A stretch of DNA of 64,000 nucleotides from Megamerina dolium (GCA_963854835.1 OY978525.1:111772018-111836017); one strand, 5' to 3'; numbered from the stretch's first letter, positions 35,184-46,829 are shown. A program made the numbers and translations. Notes: a model not told the origin generated them from the letters alone.

Positions 35184-35189
35184 TATTCA

Positions 35190-36090
35190 ATGACTACAAA
35201 TCTTAGAACAACTTATTCGAAATGACATGGAAGTAATTTCGAATAAGTATGACTTGAGACCATCTGGCCACCGATCCATCGATCGCGAGACACACTTCAT
35301 GCATGGGGAAATTATCCACTGCATGGATACGGGCTCGCTTCAACAACTCAATATTTTGGTGTCGAATAGAGCAAGCCATACCCTCTAATAGGGACCTCTA
35401 AACTTGTAATCCAACGGGTTGAGGTCTGGACTACCAACTGGCCAATCATCCGTTTATATGAAGTACGGAATGTTGTTTTTTAGCAACAGTTGAGTCGTTT
35501 TTGCCTTGTGAGCTGGAGCAGAGGCGTCTCTGGGTCCTCGGGATGAGTTGGGATGCTTTTTTGGATAACCGAGCATACACACGATCATTTTGTTTATTAA
35601 ACGATTCTTCAATGGTGAAGATTTTGCCTTCAGTAAACAAAATTTCTCTGTGAGCGTAACGGCTGCGTAACGCTTTCGATTTTCGATTGCGTTTTCCCTT
35701 TAATACGGCCGTGCGCAGGTGTTCAGTGTGTCGCTTGTACGCGCTGAGAGCCAAATCTTTATGGACATGGATTTTTGCAAAATTTGCATTTCCCACGATA
35801 AGATTTTCTGTTTTCGCAGCGGTTTTCGGTCGATTCGGCACGTTTTACGGCTTTGATCGCTTTCGAAGTTGTCACAATGCGCGGACGGCTGGATCTCTGA
35901 CAGTCTCGTACTGCACCGATATCATCAAAAAGCGGTCGCAACGTCCGAAAGATATCGCCTTTTCCCATTTGCATTTTAATAGGCCAACTACATACAACAA
36001 TACAATTTTCAATGTCGCCCCATTCCATGATTGTCAACAATTGATGCCACAAACTTTTTAAATGGCAATTAAGCATAAATGTCAACTGTC
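35190..36090 (-). mobile_element. maT-like Tc1/mariner element, degenerate
   Basis: Minus-strand transposase of the maT (DD37D-type) group by motif content; ends not recognised, so the limits are approximate. It lies directly right of the Mos1-like copy. No TIR pair could be matched by eye. Confidence 0.62.
35225..36085 (-). pseudogene. maT-like transposase pseudogene
   Basis: Reading leftward from 36085: IFRTLRPLFDDIGAVRDCQRSSRPRIVTT (HTH end and GRPR-type linker), KAIKAVKRAESTENRCENRKS, then in a second frame (35446-35841) CHTEHLR-type region, LFTEGKIFTIEESFNKQNDRVYA where the first catalytic Asp of LFTDEK is Gly, and LNPLDY-like SPDLNPLDY further left (near 35415), followed by RHQNIELLKRARI. 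Several stops and shifts. The group call comes from the LFTxEKIFTxExxxNxQNDR motif; a relative in the wider Tc1/mariner superfamily is also possible. Confidence 0.62.
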
Positions 36091-36637
36091 AAATCGCAGT
36101 CAAGATTAAATGGATGCGCCCAATATTGCATTCGTAATGAATTCGTTTAGTTGTGTACCAATATTTATGACTTGACTAGGTATATGCTCGAAATATCTAA
36201 AAGTCACTCAATAGGTAAACTTCGACATTTCGACAACGTTTGTTTTCGTTTGCTGACAAGCGAATGGATACAAAAATATAAAAAGATCAATAGTGTTCGT
36301 CCAATCGACGAAGATTACCCTTTCAGAGTTAATGTCGAATCATTTTTATATTGTTACCGTATGAAGAAACAAAATTTCGACATTGTTGCAAACATTATTG
36401 CCATAATGTCGAAATTGGCCTTACTACGAGCATGCGAATTCATGCATGAATACTTTTTGCTGGCGTTTTCATTCCGTCGTTCAGGTGTGCTGCTTTGTGT
36501 TCTTGCTGATTGGGACAACAGTATGTGATTACCTAATAATTGATTCGCTAATAATATTGTATATACGCATTGTTGTTGTTTTCTTTGATGTTCTCGTCGT
36601 TTTTAAAGATGGTAGAATATTGTGTCACTTTTCAGCG
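36091..36637. other. spacer with one unassigned 125-codon open frame
   Basis: An open frame at 36151-36528 (plus, begins MCTNIYDLTRYMLEISKSHS, ends LADWDNSM) has mixed composition, not simple sequence, but I recognise no domain, and there is no repeat of it elsewhere in the window. It sits between two transposon relics and may be part of an unrecognised element or chance. Confidence 0.3.
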
Positions 36638-37130
36638 GGGGGAGTCTGCCCCTTCGTTTACGACCATACAATATTGGGTGGCAGAGTTTAAACGAGGTCG
36701 TACGAGCTGCCAAGACGAATATCGTAGTGATCGACCAATTGAGGTGGCCATGCCAGAAACGGTTATGAAAATTCACAAAATAGTATCGGAAGATCGCCGG
36801 CTGAAGGTGTGTGAGGTAGGTGAAATTACAGGCATTTCAAAAAGTACTATATGTCGTGAAGATGTTTCTATAGAGCGTTTGGCGATGTTTCACAGTAATA
36901 ATGCCGAATTTTTGCATCGATTCGTAACCATGGTTGAGGCATGGGTCCACCACTTCACATCTGAGACAAAAGGAGCATTCACAACAGTGGATTGAATGGG
37001 GAGAATCATGTCCAAAGAAGGCGAAGACAGTTCCATCTGCAGGCAAGGTTATGGTGTGTATAGGGTTAAAAGGAGATTATGTTGAGAAATAAAGAAAAAT
37101 GTTCCTAAATTTGTTCTGAGACCGCCCTCG
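36638..37130 (+). mobile_element. irritans-like mariner (copy I2), truncated and internally deleted
   Basis: Homology starts abruptly at GGGGGGAGTCTGCCCCTTCG, inside HTH 1, so the left ITR is lost. The right ITR GACCGCCCTCG ends at 37130 before TA. A piece between GGCATTTCAAAAAGTACTAT and CGTGAAGATGTTTC (near 36850) is missing, as is everything between GCAGGCAAGG (37043) and the 3' end. MITE copy M3 begins five bases downstream. Confidence 0.85.
36640..36995 (+). pseudogene. mariner transposase pseudogene (copy I2)
   Basis: Frame reads SAPSFTTIQYWVAEFKRGRTSC, MPETVMKIHKIVSEDRRLKVCEVGEITGISKSTI, then after a deletion EDVSIERLAMFHSNNAEFLHRFVTMVEAWVHHFTSETKG. The first catalytic Asp (MDETW) is Val (MVEAW). 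Second and third Asp regions are deleted. Confidence 0.84.
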
Positions 37131-37135
37131 TACAC

Positions 37136-37318
37136 CAGTGGCGTAGCCAGAATTTTGCCAAGGAGAAGAGAGTGGTGTAGAATGAAAGGGGGGTATAGAA
37201 AAAGGTGTTTAGTGAATGATTTTTAAATATCTGTAGATTATGATATTTCTTTTTTTTTTTTAAGTACATCGGCTAAGAAGGGTATCTATCACCCCTTATC
37301 CCCCTGACGACGCCACTG
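37136..37318. mobile_element. 183-bp MITE (copy M3)
   Basis: Ends CAGTGGCGTAGCCAGAATTT and CGACGCCACTG; inside GGGGGGTATAG and CCCCTTATCCCCC facing each other, core TGAATGATTTTTAAATATCT. Starts five bases from the end of mariner copy I2. Confidence 0.88.
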
Positions 37319-39000
37319 GCCACAAGTGTACATTACAAACATACTTGTATGTAATGACATCATGTAGGTAATCTTTTAGTAGAACGAACTCTATATTTAA
37401 TACCCTAATTGAAGCTGAACGAATTTTGAAGTTATGTATATATGGACACAATTATCGGGTACTTGTAAATAGTTGAAGTGTGAAAAAATAAAATAAAAAA
37501 AACACATATAATAAAAATAAAATAAAATCAAGAGCACAAACTCATATATCGAATGTAATAATAACAAAAATAATAATAAATTGATTAAAATTCTATTGAA
37601 ATCACAATTTGAGCAATGCGACATATAAACTGTCAGTTCTTTCACGGGTTTTCAAATACCGTATAACATTTTACTACAACGAAGGATACTACAATAGACT
37701 TATTGAAGCCACAATGATCAAGTATCCTAATATCAACCATCAACCATATAGACAAGTACATTTTACCCCCTGTACATAAATAACTTGATACAACTTGAAA
37801 ATGTGAAAGAGCTCTTGCTTATAAGTTATTTCATATTAATTTGAGGTACAATTGAAGCCATAAATATACTACAAATGATAAATATATTGTATATATATGT
37901 ACCTTAAGGGTACAATATAATATTCTTACTTCAAATATTTTATTTATTTTTAAGAGTAGAGAGGAAGAAAAAACGTCAAATTTTTCAATTGGATCATCAT
38001 CATACAATTCGTTTTGAAATGTCAACACCCCAATTGTATAATACAAGTACTATACCCTATTACAACCACTTGCCTCGAGCTAATGACTAAGCAAACATGT
38101 CATCAAACATGTTATCGTCCAATCGATTATAGAATTATAGAATAAAAAAAAAATTTTTTTTTTTTCAAAAAATCTAGAAAATATTGAAGGTTGTATTTTG
38201 AAATTTACAAGGGAAATAAATCTGTTATTTCATGTTATTAATATGTATTTTTTTTTTCAAGACACAAAATACAGAAAAAATATATAGTTGCAACAAGATA
38301 ATATGCTTTCTAAATGAAATTTTAACGCTTCTTCACAAACGTAATTAATCTCTTTTGCTTTATTTATTCCAATTTCTTTGCATTTGCTTGCTTTCTCGGT
38401 TATGTTTAACAAATAATGATACAACTCTCAACGTATGCCAATGGTGGTGGTATTAATGTGGCACGTATGCATATACCTAATGTCAAAATTCTGAACAATT
38501 GGTCTACGGAACTACTCCGTGGTGTAATCCCTTTGGACTATTCTATGACAGTACAATTTCATGCCAAATACGTTGTATTTCAATTAAATTAAAATGATTC
38601 AACGATTTTTAACTCTTTTAGTTTATTTTTCTTCAAAATCAAATTATTTATTTTCTCAAGATAAAAGCTGATTATAGTAGGACTTGCAATTAGTTAATAT
38701 TTCTGCAGCAAAGCGGCAATAATTTTTTGAATTAATTAAAAAAAGTATCAAAAATTCTAATATTCGTAAAAATCGAACTTAAAAATTGTGCGAAAATCAA
38801 GAAAAATTGAAAAATTAAAGAAGCAGATATTCATTGAAATTTTCTTCGAGAAGAACGACTGTATCAAACAATTTTTAAGACTGGCAATACTTTTGAATTT
38901 ATTAATCCAACTTCTTAATGGGTTAAATTTACGTTTTCCACAGAATTGTTGATATTTTGGAGAGTTCAATATAAATTTAAGATATCCTAGCTTTGATTGA
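37319..39000. other. gene-free AT-rich spacer
   Basis: AT-rich simple sequence. 38490-38540 (CTACGGAACTACTCCGTGGT) resembles part of the 129-bp unit and has a short inverted pair. No gene recognised. Confidence 0.6.
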
Positions 39001-39445
39001 TTCAATATTCATGAGCACAAAATATCAACTCTGCAACGCTACAACATAGTTGCAACTTCCTAAAACTCTCTCCAGTATAAATGAAGTAATTTAACAAAAA
39101 CAAACAGAACATGGAACATGTTGCAACTCTAAAACATAAAATGATGCAACATGTTGCAACCTTTTCCCAATATATGTACAACAAGAGGACATAACAAAAC
39201 ATCAAACTAAGTACAACAAGTAGATACAACAAAAATAAAAAAATTATTAAATATGTTGCATGCAACATGTTGTAAACTCTTTGTTGCAAACTCACACACA
39301 TACATGTAACAGTCGAACAAGAGTTTCGAAGACCTCAAACATCATGTTGCAACTACATATAACATGAAGTAATAGAAAATGTTGAAACTTTTCCATTCAC
39401 ACATAAATTGAGGACTACAACTGAATGATCGAACATGTTCAAACT
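39001..39445. repeat. cluster of ATGTTGCAAC motifs (irregular repeat)
   Basis: ACATGTTGCAAC or close variants recur at about 39045, 39119, 39148, 39253-39290, 39342 and 39375, and AATGATCGAACATGTTCAAA lies at 39424. Spacing is irregular, 30-100 bp. Several copies are near-palindromic (ATGCAACATGTTGCAACC). This is a degenerate cluster of the same module found in the 129-bp and ~210-bp arrays. Confidence 0.7.
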
Positions 39446-40666
39446 TGGACCAATTATAGTACTTTAAGCATACTCGTATAAATATGAGCATTTAGATCAG
39501 TAGCTATAATTTCCTAATGGGTCACATACATACTACATACATACATAAGTAAGTAGGTATGTGCAATATTGTCGGTTTAAACATTAGAGTCACAAACAAC
39601 GTGTGTTGCATTATAATTATGATCGCACCATAAGACCCTCATCAAAATTATTTCCAAATTTCAGCTGTCGTCCCTTTTTCTGTTCTCTGGTTCTACCCCA
39701 TATTTATGCACTATGTCCCATTGCTACTGTTTAGAACATTTCATTTCTGGGGTTTTCTTCTTTTGTTTTTGTTTTTGGGTGTTTTTTTTTTTTTTGTATT
39801 TATTCCCCTTCCAATTTACTATATCACATATTAGTGCATTTGGTATGTAGATAGATCTTATTTTGAAGGGTGGAATATTATTCCTTTTAATATTGCATTG
39901 TTGTTGTTGTTATGAATATTTCCCATTAAAGTGATTTCCTACTTTGCTCGCCCTTCTTGTTATTTTTCAAAGTATGCAGCAGAAGCAGCAGCAGCAACAC
40001 GATAGAAAATAAGGTTCCTTTTTTTGTTTTATTCTTTTCTCCCCTTTGCCACTTGCAACAAATACATCTACTACCTATATTTTCCACTTTTATATGATTA
40101 GTTCGAAAAACAGCAAAATTCATGGAAGGATAAGGGAACAAGAGTGAATGAATACAACAACAAAAATGAAAACAAATAAAAACAATAACAACTAGGGTGA
40201 ATAAAAAATACATTTTTCAAAGAAGGGTGTTATTAGAATTTAACAACCCCAGAGTGAAAGTCATTTTAATATGATTTTGTTGTAAATTTTTTCCATGCTC
40301 TATCATTGTTGTAGTTATGCCTGGTATGTACTATGTACGAGTATATCACACGTCAAATAAGAAGCAATCCTTTTTATTCATCGTGATACTCTTCGCTGTG
40401 TTTTGCCTACTGCCAACTCTAGCAATTGAATTCATTGACTCTGTGTGTGTGCTATTTCTTCAATATATGAGACAAAGATAGCGCGATAGGGAAAGAGAGA
40501 ACGAAAATACGTATTAGAGAATGGTTTTATCCTCAACAACGAGTATAACAGATAAATTAAATGCACGTTCTTCCCTCATCACATGCGAGTTGTCGTCATA
40601 TCTATGATGATGGGGGACATTTCTCTTTTCCCCCTTCATTTCCTTAATTTGATGTCGTTCTTATCA

Positions 40667-40737
40667 TTGTTGTTGTTGTTGTTGTTGCTGTTCACATTGT
40701 TTACTAAGCCGTCGTCGTCGTCGTCGTCATCGTCGTG
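40667..40737. repeat. (TTG)n and (GTC)n microsatellites
   Basis: TTG run 40667-40690 followed by GTC run 40711-40737. Confidence 0.93.
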
Positions 40738-40828
40738 ATGGGTAATGGTGTGAGAATACGTGATGCCGCATATTAAAACAGATTTTTGACATTATTAAAA
40801 AGGTTTACCAAAGTACACATTCTCACAT

Positions 40829-40848
40829 ACACACACACACACACACAC
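40829..40848. repeat. (CA)n microsatellite
   Basis: Ten CA dinucleotides. Confidence 0.93.
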
Positions 40849-41522
40849 TTACATACAATATATACAATATTTTGTCACTACATGCATATGGGTATTTTGA
40901 AGCATACTTACACATATACTATGTATTTAGATTTGTATGAAAATAAATATTTTTATTGGATTGAATTGGAATGACGATGACGATGTGGACGGTACATAGT
41001 TCCGTTGCTATTGGGAATTTACAGGTATGTATGTATTTATGCATGTATGTATTTATGGATTAATTGTAGGATTGCAAACGATTAATGTGTGATTCCTATA
41101 TGCTTAACTCTATAAACATATCATAGCGTGACTGCCATTGATGTGTGATGTGTGCCTTTAATCGCAAAAGGAGTGTGTTTAGGTTTTTTTATTTTCAACA
41201 GAATGTCACATACATATGTATGTATGTATGTATGTATTTACCTACTTATATCAGATTTATATTTAAGGATTTAAATGCATTGAAATAACTTTGAATTTAT
41301 TGAAGCATAGACATTATTTTTTTTTTTTTTTGCTTCTTAGGATTTTATGAAATGAAATTATGTTGTTTTTAAACACATGCTGCTTAATTGGCTTTAAGTA
41401 GGTAAATGCGTAGATTTATGATAAGTGTAAAATATGATTGTATATATTAGAGAATCATTTATAATCGATTCAAACCGATTACAAATATGTCATTTAGAAA
41501 AGTTTCAGTTGACTTTAGTATA

Positions 41523-42254
41523 CGAGGGTGGTCCCAGAACTACCCGACCTAACATATAGATGGCGGCAGTAGTTTGAAAAGGATTATTTTTGTGAAAAGT
41601 GGCAACCTTATAAAATATATGTTTTAAGTTGTGGCGCCATGTTGTTTCGTATTTTTTTTTTTTTGGAGCCATCGAAAGTTAACGACCTCAGTGAATTTGT
41701 AAACATGGAAAAAATTGGTCACTGTTATGTAATTCAATACTTTCAATTGAAAGGTCTCAGACCAACGAATATTAAAACCGAACTAGATTCTACTCTGGGG
41801 GAGACTGCTTCTTCGTTTACAACCATAAAATATTGGTTTGCAGAGTTTAAACGAGGTGGTACGAGCTGCCAAGATGAACACCGTAGTGGTCGACCAATTG
41901 AGGTGACCACGCAAGAAAAGATTAAGAAAATCCACAAAATCGTATTGGATGATCGCCGGCTAAAGGCGCGTGAGCTAGGTGAAATTACAGACATTTCAAA
42001 AAGTGCTATACATCGTATATTGACCGAAAATTTGGAAATGGAAAAGCTGTGTGCAAGATGGATGCCGCGTTTGATCACAATAGAACAAAAACAACATCGT
42101 GAAGATGTTTCTACAGTGTGTTTGGAGATGTGTTATAGTAATAAAGCCGAGTACTTGCGTCGATTCGTAACCATGGATGAAACATGGGTCCGCCACTTCA
42201 CACCTGAGACAAAGGAGCAGTTAAAACAGTGCACTGAAAGGGGAGAATCGTGAC
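41523..42254 (+). mobile_element. irritans-like mariner (copy I3), intact 5' half
   Basis: Starts with the family ITR CGAGGGTGGTCCCAGAACTA after a TA. Follows the family until GGGGAGAATCGTG (42250), then changes abruptly to an unrelated rosa-like sequence. The 3' ITR is missing. Confidence 0.9.
41705..42253 (+). pseudogene. mariner transposase, N-terminal half (copy I3)
   Basis: The best-preserved frame of this family: ATG 41705, MEKIGHCYVIQYFQLKGLRP, HTH 1 to about residue 50, GRPIEVTTQEKIKKIHKIVLDDRRLKARELGEITDISKSAIHRIL (HTH 2), MPRLITIEQKQHRED linker, then FVTMDETWVRHFTPETKEQ with the first catalytic Asp intact. A TGA formed where the sequence joins the next element ends it at 42253 (183 codons), before the second and third Asp. 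It encodes an intact DNA-binding region with no complete active site. Confidence 0.87.
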
Positions 42255-42760
42255 AATTTGGCGTGGATTATAAAGCGGTAGCGTATTTGGCCCATTTTTC
42301 TTTAAAAATGCTGCTGGAAATGTCATTTCGATCAACGATGAGCGCTACAAAGGCATGATAAGCAATTTTTTGTGACCGGAACTTGCAGACATGGACTTGG
42401 GCGATCTTTCGTTTCAGCACGATAGCGCCATGTCACTCAACCCATGCCACAATCGATCTTTGATCGCTTTTGCTCGCCAAGTTCGGTAATCGTGTTATCA
42501 GCCGTCTCGGTAATGTAAATTGACCTTCTCGGAGCTGCAATTTAACACCGTTAGGCTTTTTTTTTAACGTGCCGTGAAAGACCCATGTTATACGAACAAT
42601 CCATTAACGATTCAGGCCCTTAAGACGAATATTGAGCAAGACATTCATGAGATAAAGTCAAAAACCGTCTCAAGGTTTTAGAAAAATAGTTTAATCGAAT
42701 GCGCCGCTGCAAAGACAGTCGAGGTAATCACATGAAGGAATTGGTATCAGATAAATAATG
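42255..42760 (+). mobile_element. rosa-like Tc1/mariner fragment (third lineage)
   Basis: Directly fused downstream of copy I3. Frames in succession give TIWRGL, GPFFFKNAAGNVISINDERYKGMISNF, ELADMDLGDLSFQHDSAM (second Asp in a QHD context), a garbled CDLTPLDFF region near 42545-42580, YTNNPLTIQALKTNIEQDIHEI, and a C-terminal CAAAKTVE region. It shares layout with copies G1/G2 and E1/E2 but differs in wording, so it is a distinct family. No start, HTH or ITR. Confidence 0.74.
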
Positions 42761-44606
42761 GGAATGTTTGATCTTTCGAATAAATTAATAATATACCGAA
42801 AAAATTAATATGGTTAATGAATACTTAAAATGAAATTTGTACACAATTTCGGAATGAAGCAACCAAAAGTTAATGTTCGAATCTTAAATTCGTTTTTAAG
42901 ATTTGTCCTTGTATTTCTCAAAATATATTTGACAATTAATTCTATCTAATATAAAGTGATAGCAATGAAGAGCAACTGAACCGAGTCGTTTATATTGTCG
43001 CAGAGTACATTTCATGACTTAGAGTCTAAGAGTAACTGCTTTTCAAAATTTTTCCGGCAAAAAATCGAGCATTCGAGCTTGCTGTAATTTTGCTATTGCG
43101 TGTCTTGAATCAACTCATTTATAACACTAAAACCAGTTCATTTATGAACATTTTTTTCTATTATAATTGGAATGGAATGAATTTATGAGTATTTTTGAAC
43201 TATTTTATGAGTCCCAAATTCGCTCATGGAACTTTTTTTTTTTTTGTCTCCAGATATGAACATTTTTTCATTTTTTTTTTGTGTAATCTATAGTTATAAC
43301 CGATGAAATCGCATTGACCATATACAACGTAGATTTGCTTGGAGATGAAGGCTATTTAAATTATTCTTTCATATAACGGCGTATTATAAAGAATATAGTA
43401 TATTTCGCAAAAAGCTACATATAAATCGATGCTAGACGTTTTGTAACATCACTCCAAGCAACAACAGTAATCCTGGACAAATTTGCTTCGATGAATTTTG
43501 TATCGTTTGGGTTTCAAAACAAGTCAAACCAACTAAAACTATGAAATAAGAAATTTTATATATAAAAAAATGAATAAAAAATTAACTAATTGTTGTTGTT
43601 GCTATGCTGAACGAAGCAAATTATTGAATAAAATCGATCTTGAATAATTACCACCTTCAAAATGATCACATACATATGTATGTACTTGTACGATTGAAGT
43701 TGTCATATACTCTCTACCACGAAGTCATCTTTTCTCAACCCAATTGGCGATGCTGAAGAATTATTTCACGTATTTTACACATTTTCATTATCTGAGCATT
43801 CAGTAAATTACCTCAAAAAGACATCACAAAGGTTCGCTTGCGAAAAACTATTAATAATAGCTTAGCGAGGCTAAATAGATATATGTATGTATGTACATAT
43901 GTATGTATGCCATAAAAATCCAATACTAATTAATAAGTCGAAAAAATCATTAACCACGCTAACTTATTGCAATTATTTACTATTAGTAAATATAGTTATA
44001 TTTCTATTCACAAATTTAATTGATCATTTGATCGCATATGTAACATATGTATATAGTATATCGACACCCCTACGTCCATAACTCTATAAAAAAAAAATAA
44101 CAAAAAAAAATTCAAAATAAATATAACGTAAACAAAAAGAGGGTCATAATATCCTACCTACAATCGATACTGTTCAATTCGTCAAACGTCGAATCGGCAA
44201 CCTGGTAATTGCCACAGTTGACCAAATGAACGACCCTCCTATTGGTTTTTATTTTCTTAATACACACATGCTGTAATACACATCCTACTATACAACAGTT
44301 AGTGTATTATATGTATGTATGCAAGTTTGTGTATGTGTGTGTGTGTAATATAACGTTAGTTGAGTATTAAATGTTTATTTTCTTGCTGTTACTATGACTG
44401 TTGTTTATTCATTCCATCATTTAATTTTCATTTATTTTATGACATTCAACTGTCACATTTCCAATGATGCAAGAGGGAGAACGTACGTGTGTAGATGAGA
44501 GTGAGATAAAGAGAGTGAAAAATAACATTATTACAGATGTGTGACGCTAATAATTTGCCCTTTGCGGTTTTACAGACTACCAAAAGAAACGTTAAGCAAA
44601 AAACAA

Positions 44607-44630
44607 AACACACACACACACACACACACA
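44607..44630. repeat. (CA)n microsatellite
   Basis: Twelve CA dinucleotides. Confidence 0.94.
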
Positions 44631-44751
44631 GCCAAAGCAATAATAAAACAATTTTATTTTTCACAGAAACCCTCTTTTCCCGAAAAATATACACCCTTCT
44701 ATTGTATTAACACAGCCAGCACAACATATGCAACCAAGCACGCATATTATT

Positions 44752-44776
44752 AACAACAACAACAACAACAACAACA
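44752..44776. repeat. (CAA)n microsatellite
   Basis: Eight AAC triplets. Confidence 0.94.
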
Positions 44777-45584
44777 ATAACAACCTTCATTGTAGTATGC
44801 AATTACCCGCTTGCCTGACTAAAATATCTCTCGCCTTCCCTTCGTATTGTATTATACAAGTTTGGTTGCTTGTTGGCTTGTTTATTGTATTTGCTTGCAT
44901 GCTTGTTTGATTTTCTACCATATTGTTGTTGTTGCTGTTGTTGCTGTCGATGTCAGTGCCACCAACAATGCATACGTATAGATATACATATATGCGGCAT
45001 ATTCGTGGCATGTGGTATATGCGTGTGTATATGTAGAATATGGAAACCCTCGATGTTAAAATATTCTCAATAGTATTGTCGGTAATAAGGGGAGAATATA
45101 TTACTACAAAAAAAAAAAAAAAACATAAAATACTAAAATGAATTACTACTTATAATGGAACGGAACGTGTCTGTTCGTCATCGTTGTCGTCATCGTCATC
45201 ATCATGCTTGTTCGTATCGTATGTACAACAGGCAACAACAGTAAAAGCATAAGCAGCAACAACAACAATGTAAATATGTCATTATTGCATTAGTCTGTCA
45301 GTCATTTTATCTGTTCATTCGACTATGATGACGATGATGACGATGACAACGACGTTGAACACTAGCTGCCTATAACTGTTCGCTTTATATCTATCTCGCT
45401 TAATCTTCTTCTTTCATATGAACATTATCATTTATATAGGTATGCGACACCCTATATTCTGGAAACCGTCCTTACTATTGTACCCAAGAAATTCTGGAAT
45501 ACATAATGTAGGTTTGGTTAGGTTATGTGGCTGCCCTCTCTCTCTGAGAGACACACTTAGGTCAGAAATGCCCATTGTGATACC

Positions 45585-45905
45585 ACTGAGCTTCTCTTCC
45601 AATACTGTTCTGCGTATTAAATTTGGACAGCATTAGAAGGGACCTACTTATATTAGCCGGTTCCGAACGGCAGAACCCTTTGTGACATCACATTAACTTA
45701 GTTTTGTCACAGAGATCTTTTAAGAAGCATTTTTGGTAAATTGTTACTGCCGGAAAAATTGCCAATTCTTGCCGGCAGGTGGGTACCGTTCGAAAGAAAA
45801 ACCTTTTCGATATTAAATTTGTTTTTATGTTTCAGTAGGGGATTGAACCCAAATTGAACTACAAATCAGAACGCCAACGCACTAACCACTGAGCTACGGC
45901 ACCCA
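45585..45905 (-). mobile_element. tRNA-derived SINE (copy S3), best promoter
   Basis: On the minus strand the head reads TGGGTGCCGTAGCTCAGTGG. Its A-box TAGCTCAGTGG (plus coordinates 45886-45896) fits TRGYNNARNGG, and its B-box GGGTTCAATCC (45840-45850) fits GGTTCRANYCC closely. The boxes are about 35 bp apart, as in tRNA genes. These are internal RNA polymerase III promoter elements. The body matches the other copies. Immediately left (45513-45580) a GGTTAGGTTATGTGGCTGCC..GAGAGACACACTTAGGTC segment may be the tail of another SINE. Poor anticodon stem pairing argues against a real tRNA gene. Confidence 0.86.
45840..45896 (-). promoter_or_regulatory. RNA polymerase III A and B boxes in SINE S3
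   Basis: A-box at 45886-45896 and B-box at 45840-45850 on the minus strand. Both are close to consensus, so this copy could in principle be transcribed by Pol III; transcription is not shown. Confidence 0.75.
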
Positions 45906-46331
45906 CTAGTCTTATGACTTATTTACATAAATATTTTGCCTCAAACATTTCATAAGCAAACATTTCTATATGAATAAATAAAAAAATTCAACTGAATAAA
46001 TGACATATTACACTGAGAGAAATTAATTTTATTTCGAGTAATGTATACTGAGTGCTGTTAAATGTCAAATTGCAGTTCTTTATTGTCGTTTAAAGAATGT
46101 GCCTATGAACTTTAAAGAGAAAATATGCTTTCCTTTGCATTTTTAGATGAAGATTGTAAAAAGTTTATGCTTTTTAACTTTTTTTCAAATCATATTTTAA
46201 CAAAAAGACAATAGTTGGTCCAAGAATTTTGATTAAATGAACTATAAATTGAAATTGTGTCATTTTTTTCACAGCATTTAAATTTTATCTCAATTTAATA
46301 CAGAAAAAAATTGTGAAAATCAAGCAACACT
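45906..46331. other. gene-free AT-rich spacer
   Basis: No coding or element signal recognised. Confidence 0.6.
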
Positions 46332-46829
46332 ATAGCCCTGACAGACAGCAGCGTTAATCCGGATTAACGATTTAATTCGAATTAACTCGGACATTAACTG
46401 CACCTAATCCGCATCAACTCTACGAGTTAATTCTCAAAATTAAAAACAGATTGCTGAAAACAGATTGCTGAAAAATTTCTATTGTGAATTTTTCTCGATC
46501 CAACTTACAAAACAATAGGTGTTTTCGCTTATAAAAAAAACTTTCAACTATCGTTAACAGTTTTCAACATGAAAAGCGCTGGCGAACAAATAATTTAATT
46601 TACAAATTTCTGATAGTTTTCAGTTCACGTACTGCTTGTAGATTTTCTCACATCGAGAGTGATAGATGACAAAAATTGATAGTGATAGTAATGTAATTGG
46701 ACAGACCTAATAAAACAGCAAATCAGCTGTTTAGTTAATCCGCAATACCGCTGTCTGTCAGGTTAATATTTTATTCGGTTTAAGTGTGCCTCGTTAATCC
46801 GTATTAACGCTGCCGTCTGTCTAGGCTAT
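46332..46829. mobile_element. MITE with palindrome-rich terminal repeats (copy P2)
   Basis: Inverted copy of 11641-12136. Left end ATAGCCCTGACAGACAGCAG, right end CTGCCGTCTGTCTAGGCTAT, with GTTAATCCGGATTAAC near 46353-46368. Inner features match P1 in reverse (AATAGGTGTTTTCGCTTATA, TGATAGATGACAAAAATTGA). Non-coding. Confidence 0.87.

Larger units (their letters stand above)
39446..41522. other. gene-free spacer rich in microsatellites
   Basis: TTG near 39899-39911 and 40667-40690, GTC 40711-40737, CA 40829-40848, ATGT repeats 41217-41236, poly-T 39781-39795. No gene recognised. Confidence 0.6.
42761..45584. other. gene-free AT-rich spacer
   Basis: Microsatellites CA 44607-44630 and CAA 44752-44776, GTTGTT near 44921-44945, poly-A 45107-45124. 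43885-43910 is ATGTATGTATG-type. No coding signal. Confidence 0.6.

Noticed and set aside
36446..36691. Plus-strand 81-codon frame with Val/Phe-rich segment
   Set aside because: Overlaps the start of mariner I2 in the wrong frame and has no family match.
45840..45905. Possible functional tRNA gene on the minus strand
   Set aside because: A and B boxes are present but the acceptor and anticodon arms do not pair well, and the unit continues into a repeated body shared with three other loci; a SINE head explains it.
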